A model generated the notes under the pieces. The model ran no database searches. It was given only the letters and a program-made list of their open reading frames with translations, and was not told where the DNA came from. Below are positions 1-13,499 of a DNA stretch of 64,000 nt, piece after piece. The translations under genes and the position numbers were made by a program. Source of the DNA: Bolinopsis microptera (Eukaryota > Ctenophora > Tentaculata > Lobata > Bolinopsidae); assembly GCF_026151205.1 (NCBI RefSeq), contig NC_087081.1, positions 12,916,340 to 12,980,339 on the forward strand, written 5' to 3'. Each line of letters opens with the position of its first letter. Within the stretch, counting starts at the first letter, position 1.

Positions 1-1438
1 GTGAGAAATAACATTAGGTACTCATATTCAAAGCTTGTGTTTTTTCCGTAAATTGGGCTGATATCATCATAAATACATCAAAACCTGTTGAAGTACAAAT
101 ATTAAAAATATTCTCGATTATTTATTGTTTTATGTGATCTGCAGATTATGGTATTTAAAAATCTTTTCTTCTTGTCCCGAGTTTTGTTAATTGTTTGCTT
201 CGTACCAAAACAGAACACAACGAAAATATAATCTTTCAGCACTCAGCGAATTCATCAATTACTGACCTGCTCAAAAACCGTGTTCTCTTATTAAAACTTG
301 GTTTCTCGTTAACTAATGAAGCCACATGTATGCTTGCTCTGCAGTGTTTAGCTGATTTGATTTAAGAACAATTCGTGTTAGCATTAGAAATGTCCAATTA
401 GCTCTATCACTTGTAAAGTTGAAAGATTGTACTGTAGACTGTGGAAAACGACTTTACACTAGACTAGTTTTTCGTTGTTTAACAGTAGTGGTTAACTGCA
501 CTGTAGTGGTTTGTTGCACTGGTGACGAAGCGTGAGCTTTATAATCAACTGCCGAGAAGTTGTCTACCACAGATCCAAATAGAAATAGGGCAGACAGCTC
601 CTCTACTAATACTGTGTTAATTAAATTTTAATGAGCAAAGGAATTTGTTGGAATCGTTACCTACTACACATAACTACAAAACTAAACACCCTTACAGTGT
701 GCAGACGATGTAAGCAGCTGTTTTCTACAAATACTGCGTTAATTCTACGTTTTTTAAATAAAGTGAGTGTTTTTCAGTTTTTGTGATTTATTCATGTGTT
801 CACATTTTCAGAAGTGCAGGTATTTCAAGGTAAGAAGGTAATAGATTCATGAATAAATTGTGGAAATCTCTGACATCCAACATCACACATTTATGATTTT
901 AGCAAAGAAATGAAATCATAAATATGTTTTGTCAATTATCACTTAATTAAACTAAAACATTCGGAGGCGTCCAAAAATAATTAGTGACCATAAATAATCC
1001 TTAAAATAAATAAAATGGAAATTATACGAATTTCATGGGTCGTTTATTTAACCACCCTATGGGGTACCTACAGCCGCAGGTTCAAAATCTTAATTATTCA
1101 AATTATTCCGTACACTGCACCGAAAGGGGGATTTATTTTAATTTTATCACATCAGGTGTTATTAGGTTTTCATGTATATTTCTTAGAACCGCATCTGAGT
1201 CATCAAGTTATACGCATTGTCAATGTTTAGTATCCTTGTAAACCTCTTTTAGGCGTTCCTGACTTGTTTTTGACGAAATGTTCGATTACATACTGTCATC
1301 TTAATAATTAAAACCTTATTAATTAAAATTTGTGATGATGTTTGGATCACTTGTCTAAATTAAACTATGTGTAAAAATAGAAATTACGAATTCTCTCAAT
1401 CTACAACTAATTTCGTAACTTTAAACTTTCATAATCAT
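1..1438. other. AT-rich non-coding stretch
   Basis: I see no exon-like open frame with splice signals, no RNA gene and no clear transposon here. The only open frames are short, AT-driven and without recognisable motifs. Confidence 0.5.
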
Positions 1439-1440
1439 CT

Positions 1441-1733
1441 ATAGATGCAGTATGGTAGGTGCAGTATGGTAATTGGTAGCTGCAGTATGGTAGCTGCAGT
1501 ATGGTAGCTGCAGTATGGTAGCTGCAGTATGGTAGCTGCAGTATGGTAGCTGCAGTATGGTAGCTGCAGTATGGTAGCTGCAGTAAGTATAGCTGCAGTA
1601 AGTATAGCTGCAGTATGGTAGCTGCAGTATGGTAGCTGCAGTATGGTAGCTGCAGTATGGTAGCTGCAGTATGGTAGCTGCAGTATGGTAGCTGCAGTAT
1701 GGTAGCTGCAGTATGGTAGCTGCAGTATGGTAC
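1441..1733. repeat. 14-bp minisatellite (GTAGCTGCAGTATG)n
   Basis: About 20 tandem copies of GTAGCTGCAGTATG, with two adjacent variant units reading AGTATAGCTGCAGTA. The unit length is not a multiple of three, so the long minus-strand open frame through it is a by-product of a stop-free repeat and not a gene. Confidence 0.95.
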
Positions 1734-2775
1734 ATCGATTTTAGGAGTCAGTAACCAGGAAAAGGTTATTCAACTTCATACGACACTTATACACACACAC
1801 ACACTCTCTGACAATCAAATCAAATCACAACCAAAACAACACATTTGTTGATGAAGGAGCAAAACAATTTGCTTGTTGCTCCCAACCTCTCCATTAATAC
1901 CATTATACAGCAACATGCCCTCACCAACATGCCTTCAACAACATGCCCTCAGTTTATTATATTAAACTGCTTGATATCTGGTGTTAGTCTGTACCAGCCG
2001 GTAGTTAGTGGTAGTTGGTGGTAGTTGGTGGTACTTACTGCTCGTGACTGGTCGTGCCTGGTGCTCGAGACGAGTGCCAACATTCTTTCTTTTTTTTATT
2101 GCTTGATATATTATATATATACTCTGATTACAAGACCGATATTTATAATAAATAATAGGGTATATCAGTAGTAATGATATTATATATTAGTATAGGGGAT
2201 ATATTAGTATCAATTATACTATATGACACACTCCAACACTACTAGCTTAGCTCCAGCTGTGCAGTCTACCCTTCTGTCTCCTGATATTATATTATCACGA
2301 TAGCACGCGAATTTTCTCGGGGCAAGATCTTACTTACCAGGTAACACATTTGTTGATGAAGGAGCAAGCAGAAATACATGTATAACATTGGTTCACGAGA
2401 CACACTGGAGAGCCGAGATTAATTGAAAGTTTGCCTATTTTCGCGCCTATAGCCCTTCACTGGGTGTTGTTTATGTTGTAAACTTTCTGCAGTTAGGTTT
2501 GTGTGATTTATTGGGGCTTTGTGATGAGTTATTATGATGTGTTCCGATATAATGAGCCAATTGTTTCAATATTTTCACCAAAAATCCTATTTAGTATTGA
2601 ACAGTCGAAGGGGTCCTTTTCACTGAATTAGCGAGATTATAATTAATTATTAAATCATCTATATTAATATATGTATAAATATTATAATATCAATGTAGAA
2701 GGACATGTAGCTGTAGATAGATCTATCATCTTATAATACAGTATACATCACGGACGACTGCAGTGCGTCCAGCGT
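1734..2775. other. Non-coding stretch with short repeated words
   Basis: Contains an AC run near 1790 and TA-rich tracts near 2105-2220. The 24-base word ACACATTTGTTGATGAAGGA plus GCAA occurs at about 1839 and again at about 2343, in direct orientation. No gene is seen. Confidence 0.5.
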
Positions 2776-2972
2776 CTTCAGTGCACCTAGCAAGTAACTG
2801 GAGTTTGACTTCAGTGCACCTAGCGAGTGACTGGAGTTTGTCTTCAGTGCACCTAGCGAGTGACTTGAGTTTGTCTTCAGTGCACCTAGCGAGTAACTGG
2901 AGTTTGTCTTCGGTATACCTAGCGAGTAACTGTAGTTTGTCTTCAGTGTACCTAGCGAGTAACTTCGTGCTA
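2776..2972. repeat. 33-bp minisatellite, six units
   Basis: Six tandem copies of a 33-bp unit beginning CTTCAGTGCACCTAGCGAGT and ending in GGAGTTTGT-like bases. Because 33 is divisible by three, both strands stay open and give 11-residue peptide repeats. I see no splice context or homology, so I do not call a gene. Confidence 0.9.
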
Positions 2973-3119
2973 TATTCGGCCACATTCATACCAAGAACAT
3001 TCCTAGAACTTTCCGAGAATTCTCCGAAAACACTCCGAGGACCTGAATTTGTTCAATGTCATGGTGGATTAGATAAAAAGCTTGTAACACTGGTTCCAAA
3101 TATTTCTTTATGCAACTAA

Positions 3120-6100
3120 AATAATTTTAGAAGGTGGCTGATTGAATAAGTTTTGTTCCAAGTGGATTGCGAATCTCTTGTCACCAAAAAATATGTTCTA
3201 AAAGTTATAACATACTTGATAATTAGCGTATTTAAGTTCATGAAGACATTGATAATTTCGTATCAGGCAAACCAAGCAATCATATTTGGCAATCCTCTAT
3301 CTGTCAACGCATCTGATGTCATTCAGATTGAGAAGCAGGTTTGATTATACCCACATACTGTATGGGATAGTGTTGAAGATCGGATCCTTAGTGGCAGTGG
3401 CACAACTCCGATTCTATTTAATTGAAGTTTACTTTCATACACTTTTGGGTGATGGTGATCATGAAAACGATGTTTCCCTAGGCGGCCCACCTAACCACGA
3501 GATACATCGTTTTCGTGTCTTCATGATCACTCTCAATCTTAGACTTAAAGGTTCCACATTGGATTATTTTGGGGCAACTGCGCGGCTTAATATCATTATC
3601 ATCATTACTGACTTGTCAATTTCAATTTTCATACTCAACGTCACACACTTAGTTTCCTTCGGCGATCTTGTGCTTCATCAGTATATTATAATTGCATAAT
3701 TAGGCCCGTATTCACCGAATAACTTTAGAATTAGAATTGTTATTGCAAAATTTAAACTCTGAGACCCTGTCCTTAGCTAGACGGCACGTAACGCATCACG
3801 TAATGCGCTACGTGATAAAGAATTTGCCCTAGTATTATAGCTAGACGGAACATTTTGAATACGTGATGCGGTCGCCGTTCTCGCTAGACGGAATATTTTG
3901 AGTACGTAATGCGTAACGTTGTTCTGGCTAGACGGTATATTCGAGCTTTTCATTTAGAATTCAAACAAGACCCTCATATTATGTACTTGTAGCCAGGGTG
4001 TGGACTGGCTACGCATAGTCATACTGTTGTGTGTGACTCGGTCTTTGATCTTAGCTAGGCGTTATTAATAAACGAGTTTTGTGATCCCAAAATAACTTAA
4101 ACTCTTCCTTTGGTGGATCATTGAATAATATCTAAATATATTCGTGATGGTGAACGGTTCTATACTGAAATACAACTTTTCTTCTGGCATACAGTTTTCC
4201 TCCCAAGTTGCTGAGCGCTTGAGGAACCGCTTCATATTTCAAGTCAGCATTTGGTGATTGCCGACAAACACTAAACACACAGTGTTATTATGGTGAAGAA
4301 TGAACCGCCAATCGTTATTATTTAGAGCTATCTAATTCAATATGTTATCAAAGGATTTTCAGTCCAGGAAAATTGACAGAACATCGACGAAGAAAATATC
4401 TGATTGTTTCGACACACACACATTTAACAAACAAAGTCATCCCACACGTATAAGTAGCCTCATTGCTAATCAAATTCGGTAAAATTATCCATCTTTCCAC
4501 AAAAGCTCTGTTAGTACGCTAAACTGTTAGAACTCGGCAATCAATCCTCGTAACAGCAGATACCAGGTAGATTGGCCCTTCAACAGCACTAATCAGTACC
4601 AAGTAGTCTATTAGTGTTATGCTAATAGTGTTTTTCTGAACGCATACTACAAGTTTGTTTTTGTAGTTCATATTTTATTTAAATTTACCTTATAGTCGCG
4701 AATAATTGTGTTGCCATTAAGGGATTAACGCTTAGTAATTTTAAAGGTGATCATTTGGTGATCGATCATCTTTGGAGTATCTCCAATCTTCGTTACACGA
4801 TTTTATTTTTCTTCGCATTACAGCAATCGTCAAACATGGTCTTGTTATCCTTAAACATGGCTGTGCAGTAACCGAGTTACAATAGGATGCCGCGACAGGA
4901 ATTGAGGAATAATGACAAATAGACTAAATACACATCATATTATACAGTACTAGAAAGCCCGTGGTCACAGGGAGGAAGCTATAACTCTATAAATAGTATT
5001 CTTTGGTAGTCAGTTCTTATAGTATCAACAAATATCCATCTGCACAACCGAAGATACAGCCGATTAAAATATAGCTCGCACTGAACATAACGTAATTACC
5101 ACAAGACCGATCAAAATGCCTTGCACGTGCACGTACGCTTTTGAACACCGTTACTATGGTTACTATGCAACTTTTATTTGTCAACCTAATCTGTACGTGG
5201 GCGGTGATCATACAATATACAAAGAGAATTCTTTGAATTATGAGAAAGATGTGGACATATAAATCCGTCAGTTTATAATATTGTCGCGCGCATTTTCGCG
5301 CGCGAGTGCACTTTGAGTGTACGTTACGTAATATTGTTAGTAGTGAGTGTTAAAAGTGCTAGTTTCAAAAATTTGTCGACAAAAAAACCACACCTTTAAT
5401 TGGCATGTCTATATTAAATATATTGGCGATGTGACACCCCGGTCCTCGACTGACATTACCTTTAACTTCAGTAAAGGTTGTGTCAATTTCGGGATTTACC
5501 TATCATTGCAAGAGCAAAACTTTTACTGAGCAACTAAAGTTCAAAAAATTTTTTATTTGCTCCTTTCAGAATTCTGAAAATCGGTTGTTGGGAAGAGGTG
5601 TTAATGTTATTTCCTCCTTTAAAATTTGTGGTTTCACACTGTTCGTTTTCTTGCAACCAGAAGTGACGAATATATATTAATATCTCCGCATACTGTATGG
5701 CACCCCACTGTATATATAATATGATATATAGTATATATAATATAATATATAGTATATATAATAAACGTCACTCCTACTCATAGAGGGTTCAATTACTTAT
5801 AACCACTCCAGTTAAGCATACTAATTGCTCGACTGTAATTGTGATAGTGTGATTGTTTATACGTTTATATGACAGAGAGTTTCTGACAATAAATAATACA
5901 ATACATTAAGAGCTAATTCAATTATTCAACACTAGCATATTATATACTTATAGTTATATAGTAGTTTATAGCTAGTACTAGTAGAGTAGTATATACCTCA
6001 CAGACGCTGGTACTCACACTCCATACAGGTTAACGAACATTAAATAATCGAGTCTTTGTAATTCCTTAGTAATACCTTAATTACCCTAATAATACGTTAA

Positions 6101-7568
6101 TATAATCGTTACCACCTTAATAATCCTATTCAATTTAAATTAGCCGTCATTCCTGGGGCCTGGACCAAATAACCACTAATTACTTAATTACTAATTAATT
6201 AACCATGAGGTACTGTAGTTCAGGGGCCCAGGGGTCGGTTACACAAGAATAACAATAACCCTGACCACGGTAACCCTAGTAACCCCTGGTAACCCTAGAA
6301 ACCCTGATCTAGATAAGTCCTCTTCAATGGAGATACCGGACTCCCCTAGAATTAGATTAACATTCACACACTGACAATTAACATACGGCTATTGTGTGTT
6401 AGTTGTTCAGTGTCATTTAATTAGTTAATTAGTTAATTATAGGGGTCTCTGCAGCTTCTTCCGCGGTATGAGTATGACAGTGTTTTGCTTGCTTTGGTAT
6501 TTCGTGGCATCATGAACTCTACATTTTTCTTCATCCGTGATCTTTGAAGCTTTGAGATGAAAATTTAAAATTTCATGGCACCAATTTTAGAGACCCTAAA
6601 TTTGCCGAACCTCTGTAATCCCTAACTATTGACTCAATGAGCCCTAGCGATCTAATAAAGTAATAAGAGCCAGTAGAATTATGAAGGTTATAAATAAAGG
6701 AAGTGACGTATATTTAAAGTCCTCGCCGACCTCGCGGTGACTCGCGCTTTACCTGCACTTTATTTGTACTTTTCCTGCAAATAACTGTGGTCAGACTTTA
6801 ACTGCCATGAATCTTTCCTCCAGCTAAATGGACGGCCTAATACTCTAATAGTTATCACTAATCCGTGCAATCTGGACACAGTTAACGGCACTTTAGATGA
6901 AGTAATCGGTAGTTAAGTTAGACGTTGAAGAGTAGTGTTATTTACGCCATGACCTGGTGGAAATTTAAAATTTAGTATTCAAGACTGCAGAATTATTGGC
7001 GTTGGGACGTTCATTAGATTTAGTAGCACTATGTTTGTTGCCCTGTTTCTTTTAACAGAAATTAGTTATTTTGTCGGACCCGCTGGCTCTATTTTATTTT
7101 TATTGATTACATCATGTCGTTATCTTAAGTTAAAGATCGGTACGGTGTGTTTTCTCGGTTCAGGCGCCTATAATGTACACCGATGATGTGCAAAATATGA
7201 TCGTTACGTAATTTAGTAGTAGTAGTAGTAGTAAACCCGGTCGGTTTTTTTTAATTGGGCGTATGTTAAAAAGGTTTCGAAATAAACGTTTTCCAATTCT
7301 GTTGAGCTTACAGAGCTATAAGTAAAGTCATGGAATATAAATAACATTTACGTTTTTTATATTAGTTGCTTTAAAGACAGGGAGATGTAAGCTAAAGACT
7401 TTTCAACTCTATTTCAGGCTTTAATCTTTTCCGTCAATTGATATTGACAGCTAAAGGTTGCCAACATTTTGTTACTTCAACACTACTAATAGTAATATTA
7501 TATAAAAAATATATACCAATAGTAATATTATATAAATAAAAAATGGCAGTACTATCTTACTACAGCCA
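3120..7568. other. Gene-poor AT-rich stretch
   Basis: No supported gene. Small structures include an imperfect hairpin at about 3455-3527 (arms TGATCATGAAAACGATGT and its complement), four spaced copies of CTAGACGG between 3777 and 3935, a CG-rich hairpin near 5284-5305, a TATATAATA array at about 5706-5763, and an AGT run at about 7213-7232. Confidence 0.5.
3941..4012 (+). repeat. Dispersed repeat, copy 1 (partner at 36.9 kb)
   Basis: A roughly 70-bp stretch starting TCGAGCTTTTCATTTAGAAT and ending TGTGGACTGGCTAC recurs in the same orientation at 36906-36971 with a few substitutions and a small length change. It is probably part of an interspersed repeat family whose ends I cannot define. 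Confidence 0.7.
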
Positions 7569-8454
7569 CAGGGTGGTTATTAAAGGCAACTCTTTCATAA
7601 CTCACGGAATTCGTGTCACAATTTCACAAAACTTTCAGAGAATATATTAATAGATATGGGTCAAGCTTAGGATTTCTAAACGTTTCATTGATTACAGAGG
7701 GTGTGGCACGCCACTCCCTCTTTTTCACTATTGTCGCCATAAAGTGAAAACGCTCTCAGTTAGGAACTCCAAAGTTTCTAAACACATTTGGTCAGATAAT
7801 TTAAATGATTTCCCAAAATTTCGAGTTGATTGTTCACAATTAAGCCGAGTTATGATCATTTAAGATCTGGTGGATACTTGATCCCGACACTTAATCAGTG
7901 ATCTCCTCAGTCAATTAACCGTCTGATTGGTTCGAGACCATGCTTATAGGGCAGCAACCGAAGCGATATAACGCAAATATCTTTCATCTTCAGGAAAGTA
8001 AGAATCAGTATTCACTCAAAGTGATCAGATCGTCATCCTGCAGCATGTTTGGTACCACCTAATGAGGCTCATCGTTGCACGTTAGCTAATAGCTCCCGAT
8101 GAGACTAATGATTGGGTGACGAGATCACGTATCTGAAAGATTTTAAAAGGGTCATAACTCGGCTAAATTGTGTTCAATCAACTTGAAATTTTGGGACATC
8201 ACTTGAATCATTTAACCAAAGGTTTTTAGAAACTTTGGAGTTCCTAGCTCAAAGCGTTCTCACTTTATGACGAAAATAGTGAAAAATAGGGAGTAGCTTT
8301 CCATACCCTCTGTAATCAATGAAATTTTGCGAAACTTTCACAAATTCTAAGTTTGACCCATATCTATATTATCTTAAATTTTTGCGAAATTCTGACACGA
8401 ATAACGTGAGTTATTAAAGGGTTGCATGTGGGTAGTTACTTTTGGGTCACCCTG
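7569..8454. mobile_element. Foldback / long-TIR DNA element, 886 bp
   Basis: Two inverted arms of about 310 bp (roughly 7569-7870 and 8145-8454) surround a unique centre of about 275 bp. The outer ends read CAGGGTG and CACCCTG. Arms share long matched words such as GGAACTCCAAAGTTTCTAAA and its complement, with scattered substitutions. No transposase frame is present, so it is a non-autonomous foldback or large MITE. I see no convincing target-site duplication. Confidence 0.8.
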
Positions 8455-8459
8455 TATAT

Positions 8460-8725
8460 GTAAAGCGAGATGATATATACTTATCCGTACCATTTTACTG
8501 ACACCACGGCATCAAATTTAACACGACTTTCCGCAAAAACTGTAAAAGATATACAACTTAAACTTTTTTGACTGGTTCAAATGCTTCAATGGCCTTCACA
8601 TCAGCAAGAAAAAAAAATGGCCAAGGAATAAGAATTGTAGTGCCCAAAATTTGAAAATTTGAAAGTGGTGTTAAAAACACGAATTAAATAGGTAATAATT
8701 ATTTTAGTCTCTTGAGTCTTGGCAC
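8460..8725 (+). repeat. Dispersed repeat, copy 1 (inverted partner at 46.5 kb)
   Basis: About 260 bp that match, in reverse complement, the stretch at about 46475-46735. Shared words include CATTTTACTGACACCACGGC, CGACTTTCCGCA, and TGGCCAAGGAATAA. It abuts the end of the preceding foldback element. It has no coding capacity. Confidence 0.75.
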
Positions 8726-11700
8726 CACATTAGGGTTAGACGGGTTTATGCTAGGCAAAGAACTTGAGATCTAGATACAATTTAAAGAAATCATATCTTT
8801 CTAAAATATACTAAAACCGTGTCCTGACTGGTTCCAACCCAGCAGCTTTCCCCGACTAATCACTTAATACTTTGATCAAAATTGGCATTATTAGACTCTA
8901 TAATTTGCTTAGATTATTTTATGTAACCATAATTTTGTTGCTTTGTGTTTTTCTGGCTGCTTATAGTTCAGTGTCGGTGTTTAATACTATTATAGATCCT
9001 CTAATGTGCATTTTTAACATAAATTTCAAGTTCACATTTGAAATTAACTATAATTACATAAATTTTCAATGTAAAAGGGGACCGCTGTCAACAAAAGCAT
9101 TTTTAATAAAACACATTACAAATTAACTATGGTTTCGGTATTACTTTATTATATACGCCCTAAAGAGTATAGTAACTTGCATATTGTGCATAATGATCCA
9201 AAAAGGTTTTAAGTGAGCCTATTTAAACATCAAGCCAACGTTCCATCTGACATACGCCTATTTAAAAAATAAAAACACCAACTGCATATACCTTTTATAG
9301 TATTTAACCTTCGCGTGGTGCCATGAACCAGACTGAAAGAATCATCACAACGTTTTAAGTTCACCATTTTGACCGTCTGCTTTGTTGGTAAATAGGTAAT
9401 TTACTGTTTTCAAGTACATACTGTTGTTAAATATGTTAAGTACATACTTGAATATATGTTAAAGCTAGTTGATGATGTGGAAACCAGACAAGCACCCAGT
9501 GGACCAGTTTTCTTCTCTGATCTTCGGATATGCGTTCATTAGTTGTGTAAAACCAAGAAGGTAAGAAATCTTGTGAAACACAAGGTTATATGTTGTGAAA
9601 CACAATGATTTGTTTTGTGTTTAACGATATACAAAAGCAAGCTACATTTTGTGGAAACCCCGCTTATATGCTGTGAAACCCAATGTTTTAGTTTGAGGCT
9701 AACGACATCATAAAAGCAAGCTGTACTCTTGTGAACTACAAGGTTTAATATTGTGGCTAACACTAAATCATACAAGCTAGCTGCATGTTCCTGACGAAGC
9801 TTACTTCTGCTTATCGATTAACCATCTACAGCGCAGCCGAATAGACGGGAGTCGCGTCGTCAACTAACTATCGTCTGAGGCTGCTGTAAATTTCAATGGG
9901 ACAAGCTGGTATTCAGTCGTAAATGAGATTTAGCACCCAGTTGGCTCCTGTAATTGAAAGGTTGTGAGTTTGAGCCTTATAACCCGCATGTACCATTTAT
10001 AATCACTGGTACTGGCCACTGGGGCGTCCTGGTAACCATAGTAACCGTAGTAATCATGGTAACGTTACGCCACTGCCATAGTATGATTCAGTACGAAATG
10101 CTACTCCCTCATACTGTGGACCATGGGCTTTATCTTAACTTAATAAACCATGATTGGTGGCCTTATAAAGTTATAATATTCTTCAGCGTTTTGTAATGGC
10201 CTCAAGTAAAATAACCAAGTTTACCTGTTTAAGATGCCTAACTAGGTTTTGTAGTGGCCCGATAACTAGGTGGCCTCAAGTTACTTGGTGGCCTGAAATA
10301 GAATAACCAAGTTGTTTAAGATGCCTAACTAGGTATGACAAGTTGTTTAAGATGCCTAACTAGGTAGGACACTTCGCTTAATGACAGCTCCCTAGTTACC
10401 CGGCAACACCGATTAGTTATTAACCGTTATTGAAACAAAAATGTACCGCATTATTTGTGGTACATTCCTGAAAAGCTCCCCATCTAGAAAAGTGTGATCC
10501 GTGGTTGAGAGGCCAGGGAGAGACAGGCCTTTAGCTACTTTATATTCTAATTTATTCTTTCATTATTATTAATGAAGCGTTCGTGCCGATGATAGAATTT
10601 CTTTGCTTCCTCCATGCTCGTTGTAAATTGTGGTTCACCCTTTTTGTTTCGCAGTGTCAGATGTTGTGTCAGGGTGTAAAGCTTGTATTTTTCTGGTCAA
10701 ACACAAGGAAATGTTTTATTGGGGGTTGGGTAAACTGTAGTGAAGTGCAGTGTGAAGCCCTGAAGCAGTAATGATATTACTGATATTTCGTGTTATCCAT
10801 GCAGTGTCGCAGTGATTAGGTCGGCATTAATATAATGCCGTCCTAGGATAAAGCTTTGATTGTGATAAACACCGCCAGGCTCCGTAAGGTCTGAGAAAAA
10901 TGAAGAAAAACGAAACTCTCTCGAAAAAATGAAACTCTCTCCATATCTTAATAATATAAACTCCTTTAAACTGTATTGTGTCTAACCAAGTTTTATCTTT
11001 TTAACCCCTGATTTTAAAGTCTAAACTTAACTTCAAAACTAGACTAAATTACACCTAGACTGCCTAAATCTATTAAGTCTGTCACTAAATTGCTAAAAAT
11101 AAGACCAAATAACATCTGTCTGACTAAAAGTTTCAACTTTAAAACTGAAATTATTTTCTGATTGCTTTGGTGACAGGCTAATTTAATCCGTGCGTTGCAA
11201 AAACTAAGTAAAATCTACGGGAATAAGTTGTAAACTAACTAAATTTATCTGCGGGCAGCGGGAATTAATCCTGCTTTGACTGCACGTATAAAACTATTTT
11301 TACCTAATGCTATTTTCATGAACATGCAGACTATCTGCCTAGTGAAGACTATTTAATATTTATGATACAATACTGATAATGAAACTTCATCACTATATAG
11401 GTTGTGACTTTCTTCTCTCCTGTCGTACCAAGACTCTACTTATACAGTAAAAATAAACGACACTTTAATTATTTAATAATAATTTCATCACTATAAGTTC
11501 TTATATTAACGAATAATCGCTCTATTCTATTCAGCTCTTAGTATTACTCTGTTAGTTCATTCCCATGTTATTATACGTATTGTTACATTTTATAACTGTC
11601 ATAACTTGATGAAAAGTTGATGAAAAGTCGTTTTGCAAAGTTGACCATATGTTTCTATGTTTTTTAATGGTTTTTTAATGGTTTTTTTACTAAATCAATG

Positions 11701-13329
11701 TTTTGCATTTCAAATTTTGTTTTTAATTTTTAGTCAAACACAAGGATATATTCCGTAAAATTCCCCGCGTTGTGACACAAGCAGAGACTTATTAATAACT
11801 TACAACAATTTATCAACAAGCAACTCCCAGAAAAAGAGAATCACATCAGTCTATTCACTTCACTACCTCATAACATGTAAGAACACATAATTCGTCGTAC
11901 TATAATTGCTACAACGTCTAGACGGCTGTATTATGATATTAAACGTCTACCATAGATCGATTATAAATGTTCCAGTCAGACACTATAGATCCGACACGTC
12001 CCTCCCGTTAACCAATCAGCATCCAGTGTTGACCAATCGAAAAGCAGATTCACTTCACGCGTAAAAACTTATGTGGTGTCCCTTTCCCTGTATCCAAATC
12101 TATAAGTATAATAGCGTAACACATATTCCTTTATACTTTCATTATATCTGCTATATAACACTGCTATATATATATATATTAATTACTATACTGCATCTCC
12201 CGTGTTGCCAATATAAATATTGAATAACACCATCGCATGTCACAACGTTATATCAACGGTGTTCTATCGTTCGTTTACCCAGTCTGACTTGTTCTATTGC
12301 TGCTGTAATTGTTCAATTACACGTTCTTTCTTTTTTCTTGTCATTTTTCTGTAGAATTAATCGTGTCATTATATTATCGGTTTATCCGGGTAGGAAACTT
12401 AATTATTTTAATTATGACTTAATAAGTCGCATTGTTGTGATGTTTAGAGTTCAAAATTTCTGATTTTGCCTCAGATTTATATTTTCCCTTGGTCGCACAT
12501 ACGGTATTATCAAACATTTTGAAGTCTAAACATTATATATTTATCAGTAGTCAATGACTAGACAAATATGTAACAGTATTATTCGTATCACATACACGAT
12601 TATGTTAAGTGAATTGCATTTAACTTAGTGATTCCGTAACTTATTCCGGGAAACAAAAGCTGTATCTTTTTATTAACATTACTCCGAGATCATATCTGAC
12701 TAACTATCCCTCACATAATGCCTCTAATTAGTGAGTTAGTATTTCAACATTTGATTTATACAGGCTGCTCCGAGATCTATCTGAGTCCTACACTAAGAGT
12801 TAAAGCTCTTCACAGGGCTACCTTAAAAGCTTAAACTCTACGCTTTCTTGAGAACCAAAATATTACACCAATTTTAACAAATTTATGTATGGAGAACTAT
12901 TTACTACCTAGTACTAGTAGCTTACTCCGGAACACAAACCATATCTTTTTATTATCAACATCATTACTCCGAGATCAGATCGGACTGACTATCTTTCACA
13001 TAATGTATTTTATTGACTAATTATCCCTCACATAATACCTCTAATTACTGAGTTAGTATTTAATTAATGAATTATATAGCAGGCAGAGACTGTCACAATT
13101 CCACATAGAGTACTCCCCAAAATTGACATGTAAGCGTTAGCCGGCGAAGGCTCGTTCTAAATCAAGAAATCAGTATATGCAACATATATATGAGTATGTC
13201 CAGTATATATAATATATACGTGTAGTCGTATTGGGACTGCTGACTGGAGAGAGGTTGTAGAGATCTGTGCTGATCTTCGTCTCCTCTGCTGTTTCGTCGG
13301 TCATAGACTAGAAATGGTTATGACGCCTG
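8726..13329. other. Gene-poor stretch with degenerate local duplications
   Basis: No supported exon. About 9570-9775 is a degenerate tandem repeat of roughly 79 bp (GTGAAACACAA and CAAAAGCAAGCT words recur). About 10200-10370 repeats TTTAAGATGCCTAACTAGGT. A perfect 19-base palindrome lies at 10822-10840. About 12640-12745 and 12920-13055 are a diverged duplication sharing ATTACTCCGAGATCA and CTGAGTTAGTATTT-like words. Confidence 0.5.
9925..9985 (+). repeat. Possible degraded tRNA-derived SINE head
   Basis: TAGCACCCAGTTGG at 9931 resembles a polymerase III A box, and GTTGTGAGTTTGAGCC at 9961 resembles a B box. The spacing is shorter than in an intact tRNA and no cloverleaf can be folded by eye, so it is at best a decayed SINE promoter region. 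Confidence 0.25.
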
Positions 13330-13334
13330 TTTGA

Positions 13335-13495
13335 CATGGTTATGCCATGGTTATGCCATGGTTATTGGTTATACCATGGTTATGCCATGATTGTGACATG
13401 TTTATGCCATGATTGTGACATGATTGTGAAATGTTTATGCCATGATTGTTACATGGTTATGCCAATATTGTGCCATGGTTCTGACATGATTGTGA
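13335..13495. repeat. 11-bp minisatellite (CATGATTGTGA / CATGGTTATGC)
   Basis: Roughly 14 tandem units of an 11-bp motif with two main variants, CATGGTTATGC toward the left and CATGATTGTGA toward the right. The open frame over it is an effect of the repeat. Confidence 0.9.
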
Positions 13496-13499
13496 TAGC

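Noticed and set aside
1439-1735. 98-codon minus-strand frame over the 14-bp repeat
   Set aside because: Stop-free because the repeat unit lacks stops in that frame; no independent coding evidence.
2726-3119. Overlapping frames on both strands over the 33-bp repeat
   Set aside because: A unit length divisible by three keeps frames open on both strands; no splice sites or homology.
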